This document shows, piece after piece, positions 11,901 to 20,900 of a DNA stretch of 26,712 bases. Origin of the DNA: JAGMES01 sp023128035 (GTDB taxonomy: Bacteria; Bacillota; Halanaerobiia; DY22613). The notes beneath the pieces were generated by a model. The model was given only the letters and a program-made list of their open reading frames with translations, ran no database searches and was not told where the DNA came from. The stretch lies in contig DAOVRZ010000086.1 of NCBI GenBank assembly GCA_030627905.1, positions 1-26,712 of the forward strand. Direction: 5' to 3'. Position numbers and translations under genes: made by a program. Position 1 is the stretch's first letter. Each line of letters opens with the position of its first letter.

Positions 11901-14900
11901 TCAATTACTTCTCCAGCAAACTGCACTTTTGCTGCTAAATGATTTTGGGTAAGTAATATCTTAGTATCGCTATCTTCAAGCATAAACTGAATTCTTGCAA
12001 GAGGATTCTCTGGATCAATCGGCAGATACGCTCCACCTGCTTTTAAGACTGCCAACATTCCAACAATCATTTCAATAGATCGTTCAACCATAATTCCTAC
12101 AAACTGATCTTCTCTTACACCTTTTTGGCGCAGTATTGTGGCTAATTGATTTGCTCTTTGATTTAATTCTTCATAAGTTAACTGTTCATCTTCAAAAATA
12201 ACAGCAATCTGATCTGGTCTTCTCTTAACCTGTGCTTCAAATAATTGATCTATTGTTTCTTCTGAATAATCTCTATTTGTATCATTGAACTCATACAGTA
12301 ACTGCTGCTTTTCAGCACTACTAGTAATCTCAAATTCACCTAATATAAGTTCCGGTTTAACAACTATTTGTTCGATTAAGTTAATAAAATGACTTGCTAA
12401 TCTTTCCATCGTCTCTCTCTTAAATAACCTTGTCCGATATTCCAAAATCATTCTAATCCCATTGTTAGTTTCTATAGCCAGCATAGAGAGATCAAACTTG
12501 GCCACTTTATTCTCAAAATCATATGGGATAAATTTGATATCTCCAATAACACTTTCCGACATTCCCACATTTTGAAGAATAAACATCGCATCAAATAATG
12601 GGTTATGACTTAAATCTCTTTTTATATTAAGCTTATCGATCAACATCTCAAATTGATAATCTTGATTCTCAAAAGCCTTTAATGTATTCTCTTTAACTTC
12701 TTTTAAGAAATTAAGAAAATTCTTACCACTTACTGGATGGTTTCTGATCACTAAAGTATTTACAAACATTCCAATGATTTTCTCCAAATCCGCATGAGAT
12801 CTACCAGCAATCGGTGAACCTACTATGATATCTTCTTGACTTGTATATTTTGCTAAAAGAAGATTATAAACTGCCAATAATATCATATAAAGAGTTGCTC
12901 CGTTTTTAGAAGCCAACTCATTAATATGACTTTGTAACTCTTTTGATATTTCAAAATGATATCTTTCGCCCTCAAAACTCATTAGATTTGGTCGCTGATA
13001 ATCAGTCGGTAAATCAAGAACAGGAATCTCACCCGCAAAGCTCTCTAACCAATACTTTTCATGTTCAAGTATAGCGTCAGAACTAAACAATTGATTCTGC
13101 CATATTGCAAAATCTTTGTATTGAATCTTCAGCTCAGGAAGTTCCATACCCTGATATAGTTTGACAAAATCATTAACCAAAATATTCATCGAAACACCAT
13201 CTGAAATAATATGATGCATATCATACATCAAAAGATATCGTTTAGGTAATTTTACAAGTGCTGCTCTAACTAAAGGTGCTTCGCTTAGATCAAATGGTTT
13301 AACAAATTCTTTAGCTAATTCTTCAATTTTTTCTTCTTGAGACTCTAAATAAAAGATTTCAATATCCACATTTGAATGAATTCTTTGAATGATTTCACCA
13401 TTAACAGATTCAAAAGAACTCCTAAAGGACTCATGTCGCTGAACAAGTTGTTTAAATGTCTGCTCAAATCGTTCTTTATCCAAATCACCTTCAACATACA
13501 TAAATCCAAGCATATTATAATTAGTTCTATCTCTATCCATCTGATTTAAAATATACAACCTTTTTTGTGCAGAAGATGCTGAGTAATACTCTCTCTCTTC
13601 GACTGGCTCAATTGATTTATATATCTTTTCTTCAGCATTTTTAATAAATTGTGCAAGTTCTTTTATCGTAGGTGTTTTGAAAATTTCTGTTAACGGCATT
13701 TCTACATCAAACTCTTTTTTAACTCTCATAGTAAAATTAATAGCTTTTAAAGAATGGCCACCCAAATCAAAGAACTTATCATAAACTCCAATCTTTTCTA
13801 CACTCAAAATTTTAGACCAAATTTTTGCCAGTCTTTTTTCGATATCATTCTGTGGAGCCACATATTCGACACTTAAGCTCAAAGAATGATCTGGTTCAGG
13901 TAAAGCTTTTCGATCAATTTTACCATTCAGAGTCATTGGCATCTTATCTAACTCAACAAAATATGTTGGTTGCATATATTCAGGCAAGCGAACTGCTAGA
14001 TATTCTCTAATTTTCGAAAGTAAAATTTTCTGAGTAACCGTGCAATATGCTACAAGATACAGGTTTCCATCAGCATCTAATCTGTCAGTCACAACAACTT
14101 CTTTAATTGATTCATTCTGTAAGATTTGGTTTTCGATATCACCTATCTCAACCCGCACTCCACGAATTTTAACTTGACTATCTTTACGCCCAATAAATTC
14201 TATATTACCATCCGGCATAACTCTACCCTGGTCTCCTGTTTTATAAACCAGATCACAAGGATTATCAATCCACGGATTTTGCACAAATTTTTCAGCAGTC
14301 AATTTTGAATCATTATAATAGCCTAGAGACATATAAGGTGTTCTTATATAGATGTCGCCAATTATTCCTGGTTTGCATGGATTTAAATTCTCATCGGCAA
14401 TTAATACTTTAGTAGCAGTAAGTGGCTCACCGATAGGAATAATTCTTCTCTCCAAATCACTTGCTTTAATTAAGTAAACCATTTTTATCATTGTCGTTTC
14501 ACTAGCACCATATAAATTGACTAACTGTATCCTCGAATCAAAAATATCATACCAATTTAATAAATCTGCTATTTTGACTCTTTCGCCAGACATTAAAATA
14601 AATTTTAGTACTGCGAAATTTTTGGAAGTCAAATCGTATATGTTAATTAATTTAAATATACTAGGTACGCAATGGATTAAATTAATTCTAGAATTATCAA
14701 TCCACTCCACAAGTTTATTAGCATCTAAAAGTATTTCTTTCTCATCTGGTATGCATAAAGTCCCTCCAACACATAATGGGACAAAAACATCTCTTAAAAA
14801 TGCGTCAAATGTTGGAGCAGTAAGTTGACTTATACGATACTCACTATCAATTTGAAACTTCTCAATCTCCCAGTTGATAAAATGCAACAACCCTGCATAA

Positions 14901-17900
14901 CGACCCAATATTCCTTTTGGTTGACCAGTCGAACCCGATGTAAAGTAAATATATGCACTGTCATTAGGTTTGCTCAGATCCTGTGGTCTTTCTGGCGTAA
15001 GAGTATTTTTAGCTATTTCAATAATTTTCGCTACAATAGCAATCTCTGGTTTCTGATCATTATTTACGAATATTTCTACTGCTAAATCAGTCTTGTTAAA
15101 GTCAGTAAAAATAAGATTCAGATTAACATTGCGCATCATTTTTGCTAATCTTTCAGATGGATAGGCAGCATCAAATGGTATAAATACAACACCAGATTTT
15201 AAAGACGCTAAGATTATAGTAATCAGTTCAATTCGATTATCTACTAAAATTCCTATGTGAGAACCTTTTTTATAGCCTTTTGTAATTATCCAGTTTGCTA
15301 ACAAGTTTGATCTTTCATCAAGCTCAGCATATGGAATAGTTTGTTGTCCATATTCAAGCACTATTTTTTCTGGATATCTATCTACCATCTGATAAAATAA
15401 TTTCTGTATTGATCCTTTGCTCATGATATCAGTCTGTAAGTTCTGATTAAAATCATGCAATAATAGTTTCTCTTCCACTTCTGATAAAAGTTTAAATTGA
15501 GCGATTGGTATTTCAGGATCTTTTGCTACCATAGAAAGTATCTCTTTAAATCTTTCAGTCATCTTTTCAATTGATTTCTTCTTAAATAGCTTAGAGTTAT
15601 AATTTAAAATAAATTCAATAGTACCATTAACTTCTGATGCATGAAGAGCCATGTTAAATTTAGTAGTTTGAGTTGTAAACTCATATGGTCTGAATCTTAG
15701 ATTATCAATCTCTCTTACTGATGTGTCCATATTTTGTAGATCCAACACCACATCAAAAAGAGGATTCCGACTCAAATTTCGCTCTAATTTTAGCTTCTCA
15801 ACAATCATCTCAAATTGATAATCTTGATTTTCATAAGCTGCCAATGCGTTAATTTTTACCTCTTCTAAGAAATCTACAAACTTCTTCTCTGCATGAGGTT
15901 GATTTCGTAAAGCTAATGTATTTACAAACATTCCAATTATTTTTTCTAAATCTGAATGTGCTCTTCCAGCTATTGGAATACCCACAACAATATCTTCTTG
16001 TCCACTATATTGAGATAAAATGATATTATAAGTTGCTAGAAGAAACATAAAAAGTGTAACACCTTTATCTTTAATTACATCATTTAAAACGGTGGTTAGT
16101 TCCTTAGAAATCGCAAAATTTACATGTCCTCCTTCAAATCTCTGTACAGCTGGCCTGGCATAATCAGTTGTCAAATTGAGTACAGGAATTTTACCAGCAA
16201 ATTTATTTAGCCAATATTCTTCCTGCTTTTGCATCTCCTCTGATTCAAAAAAATTATTCTGCCAAACAGCAAAATCTTTGTACTGAATCCTCATTTCATC
16301 CAATTCTTTTCCCTGATATAAGTCAATAAAGTCATTGATTAATATTCCCATTGAAACGCCATCAGAAATAATATGATGAAGATCAAACATTAAAAGATAA
16401 TTGTTAGGTGTTTTTACTATGGAAACTCTAAGTAATGGAGCTTGATTTAAATCAAAAGGCTTAACAAACTCGTAGGTTAAATTTTTTAAATTATCCTCAG
16501 ATGCTTCACAATATACAACTTCAAAGTCAATCTCCTGATGAATTATCTGAACTATTTCTCCACCAATGGATTTAAAAGAAGTTCTTAAGGATTCATGTCT
16601 TTGAATTAACTGTTTAAAAGCTAATTCTAAAAGTTCTACATTCAGTTGGCCCTCGATAAGCAAGAAACCAGGCATATTGTAATGGGTGCTTCTGTTTTCG
16701 ATTTGATTAATTATATATAACCTCTTTTGTGCAGAAGAGACTGGATAATGCACCCTCTCTTCAACAGGTTCTACTGCAATATATTCTTTTATTTCTGTTT
16801 GACTTATGTATTCTGCTAGCTCCTTAATAGTTGGATTCTTAAAGATTTCTCTAACTGGAATCTCCACATTACATTCTTTATATATTTTCGCTACCAAAGA
16901 TGTAGCTTTTAATGAATGGCCTCCTATGTCAAAGAAGTCATCATTAATACCAATCTTTTCAACACTTAAAATTTCAGACCAAATCCGTGTTAGCTTTTCT
17001 TCAATCTCATTGGTTGGAGGTACATATTCTGTTAACAACTCTTTATCTGGCTTTGGCAATGCATTGCGGTCAACTTTGTGGTTTACTGTTAGTGGGATCT
17101 TGTCTAATTTAATAAAATATGATGGAATCATATACTCTGGTAAATTTTTGGCAAGATATTTTCGCAAATCTCCAGAGGATAATTCATCTTCAGTAACAAT
17201 ATAAGCTGCTAGATAAGTATGACCACTTTGATCTATAGAGTCTATGACTACTGCTTCTGCAATTCCTTTATACTGCAATAATTCTGTCTCAATCCCAGCT
17301 AATTCTATTCTAAATCCTCTAACTTTAACCTGATCATCTATCCGACCTAAAAAGTCAATCTCACCATTTGGTAACCATCTTGCAAAATCACCAGTACGAT
17401 ACATTCTCTCACCAGTATATGGATTGATCACAAATTTCTCTTCAGTTAATTTAAGTCTATTTAGATAACCTCTCGCTACTCCAGTTCCAGATAAACATAA
17501 TTCTCCTGGAACACCAATTGGAGTAATTCTATCGTGTTTATCAAGTATATAAACTTGAGTATTTGAAACAGGTTTCCCGATAGTAACTTGTGAACAGTCT
17601 TGAACATTTCTACAAATCGTGGAAGTGATGGTGTTCTCAGTCGGCCCGTATTCATTTATAAGTTCAATATCTTCATTCAACTCTTTAATTTTTGCGATAA
17701 GTTTAGTGCTGATTTTTTCCCCACCATATGATATCGTACGCAAAGAACGTGCTTCTTCTGGTATTATACAATCAACTATTCCCTGTAAAATAGATGGTGG
17801 AGCACCTATACGAGTGACTTTTTTATTAGCAATATAATTCTTAATCGCTAATAGATCTTTCAACTCGTCATCATTCACTAATACCATCTGTGCCCCTGAT

Positions 17901-20900
17901 ACCAATGGTCCATAAAATCCAACTCCAAAAGCATCAAATGCAAAAGAAAGTAAATGTAATGTCCGATCATCCATGTTTAGTTTATACTCATCACGCCACC
18001 AGTTCATCCTATCAGCTAGGTTACAATGTTCAATCATAACCCCTTTGGGTTTACCAGTTGTACCTGATGTATAGATAACATACGCTAAATCATTCGCTTG
18101 ATTCATTGCGTTTAGGTTAGAATCGTCACCTTTATAAAGTTCTTCATTATCTAAAAAAATTGATTCACCATCGAAAGGAATCTGCTCTACTAGATGACTT
18201 TGAGTGAGTAATATTTCAGCAGAACTATCTTCCAAAATATAATTAATTCTTTCCTTAGGATACTTTGAATCAATTGGCACATATACACCACCAGCTTTTA
18301 AAATCCCCAAAAGCCCTATTGCTAGATCAAATGAACGTTCAACTATAATTCCGACAAGTTTTCTTGGCTTTACACCTTTATTCCTCAACACTCTCGCAAG
18401 TTGATTAGCCTTCGAATTTAATTCAGAATAAGTAAGCTCTTGATTACCACATATGATTGCTATATGATCCTCTGGTGTTCTTTCAACTTGTTCTTCAAAT
18501 AAATGATAGATATATTTATCATTAGGGTAATCTACTTTTCTTGCATTAAATTTATATAATATCTGCTCTTTTTCTGTTCCGCTAATCATTTCAATATCTC
18601 TTAGTTTTTGATCAGATTGATTAACAACTTGTTCGATAAGATTGATAAAATGGTCTTTAAACTTTGCAATCGTCTCTCTCCGAAAAAGTTGTGTCCGATA
18701 TTCAATATTCATGACAATTCCATTGTTCGTCTCAGCGCAAGCTAAAGTTAGATCAAAACGAGCTACTTTATTTTCAAAAGTATATGGAGTAAACTTTAAC
18801 TGATCTATTTGAACCTCTTTTGAGGCATTCTGAAGTACAAACATAGTATCAAACAATGGATTTCTATTTTTTGATCTAAGATTCAACTTATCTACTAACA
18901 TCTCAAAAGGATAATCCTGATTTTCAAAGGCAAGCAAAGTATTTTCCTTAACATCCCCTAAAAATTCAACAAATGTTTTATCACCTATTGGTCTGCTTCT
19001 CATAACAAGAGTATTGGCAAACATTCCTATTATATTGGCTAATTCAATATGTGTTCTTCCTGCAATTGGCGAACCAATAAAAATATCTTCCTGGGCAGTA
19101 TATTTAGATAAAAAAATGTTATACAAAGCTAAGAGTGTCATGTACATTGTTGCTTCATTTTGAACAGCTAACTTATTCAACTTTTCACTCATATCTTTTG
19201 ATATCTCAAAGTGAAGTCTTTCGCCCTCAAAGTTCATCTCCATTGGTCGTGGATAATCTGTAGTCAGATTAAGTACAGGAATTTCACCTTTAAAAACTTC
19301 TAGCCAGTACTTTTCCTGATTTTTAATATTCTCAGACTGGAATAGTTCATTTTGCCATACCGCAAAATCTTTATACTGAATCTTAAAATCTGGTAATTCA
19401 TAACCCTGATATAGACTTATAAATTCATTAGTCAGAATACCTAGCGATGCACCATCTGCAATGATGTGATGTAAATCAAACATTAATAAATATTTATCTG
19501 GTAAATTTACTAACCCCACTCTTAATAATGGTGCTTTACTCAAATCAAAAGGTTGGACAAATTCTTGCACTAATTTCTCTAAATTATCTTCATTAGAGTT
19601 TAAATGAGATACTTCAAAGTCCATATCTTGGTAAATTTTCTGAACTACCTCACCATCAACCACTTCAAATGATGTTCTAAAAGATTCATGTCGATTGATC
19701 AATTCTTTAAAAGTCTTTTCTAATCGCTCAATATTTAGATTACCTTCAATGTACATAAAGCCAAGGATATTATAATTAGTACTATCAGGATTCATCTGAT
19801 TTAATACAAATAGTCGTTTTTGTGCAGAAGATAATTGATAATATTCTCTTTTGTTTGTAAGCTCAATTTTTTGATAAGCTGTCTCATCTGCTCCATTTAG
19901 ATATTTTGCTAAACCTTCAACTGTTGGTGATTCAAACAGTTGGCGTAATGAAAGGTTTATACTAAATTCCTTATAAATTTTTGATATAAGAGTCGTTGCC
20001 TTTAAAGAATGTCCTCCTGATTCAAAGAAATTATCTTTAATACCTATCTTTTTAATCTCAAGAACTTCCGAAAAAATACTTACTAATCTTTCCTCTTTTT
20101 CATTGGTCGGAGCGATATATTCTCGTCCACTCAAAATATTTTTATCTAACTTAGGTAATCCTTTTCTATTTAATTTTCCGTTTGGTGTGAGCGGTAATTG
20201 ATCTAATTTAATAAAATATGATGGAATCATATAATCAGGCAAAGTTTTCGCAAGATGTGTTCTTATATCTACAACTGATAACTCCTCATCAGTAACTATA
20301 TATGCCACAAGGATTTTAAAAGTAGTTGCATCTTCTTTATCCACTACCACAGCATCTTTTACGTTAGGATAAGATACAATTTGTTTTTCTATCTCTCCCA
20401 ATTCAATACGATATCCTCGGATTTTTACTTGATAGTCACTCCTACCTAAAAACTCTATATCTCCATTTGGAAGCCATCTAGCAGTATCGCCTGTCTTATA
20501 CATCTTTTTGTATTCACCAAACGGGCCAGCAATAAATCTCTCCTCAGTCAACTCAAACTCATTCAAATAGCCTCTCGCCAATCCATCTCCCGCAATATAT
20601 AAATCCCCAGGTACGTTTAGCGGAACTAAATTTAAACTTTTATCAAATATATATACATCTGTATTACCAATCGGTTTCCCTATAGTAATATCTTTCTCAT
20701 GAGTCAAATCTTTGATCATTGACCAAACTGTAGTCTCTGTCGGACCATACATATTATAAATTTTCGCTTTAGTCAAACTAGTTAATTTTTCTAGTAATAT
20801 TTCAGGAAAAGCCTCTCCACCGATCAAAATTTCTTTTAAGTTTCTAATACCTTCTAAATTGCTTTCATCACTTATTAATAATTGCATTCGTGAAGGAGTT

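Noticed and set aside
4301..20104. Direct repeats of mobile or satellite type, because similar sequences recur about every 3.1 kb
   Set aside because: The period matches the 1030-1050 residue module length and the repeats are homologous C-A-T domains, not a separate repeat element.
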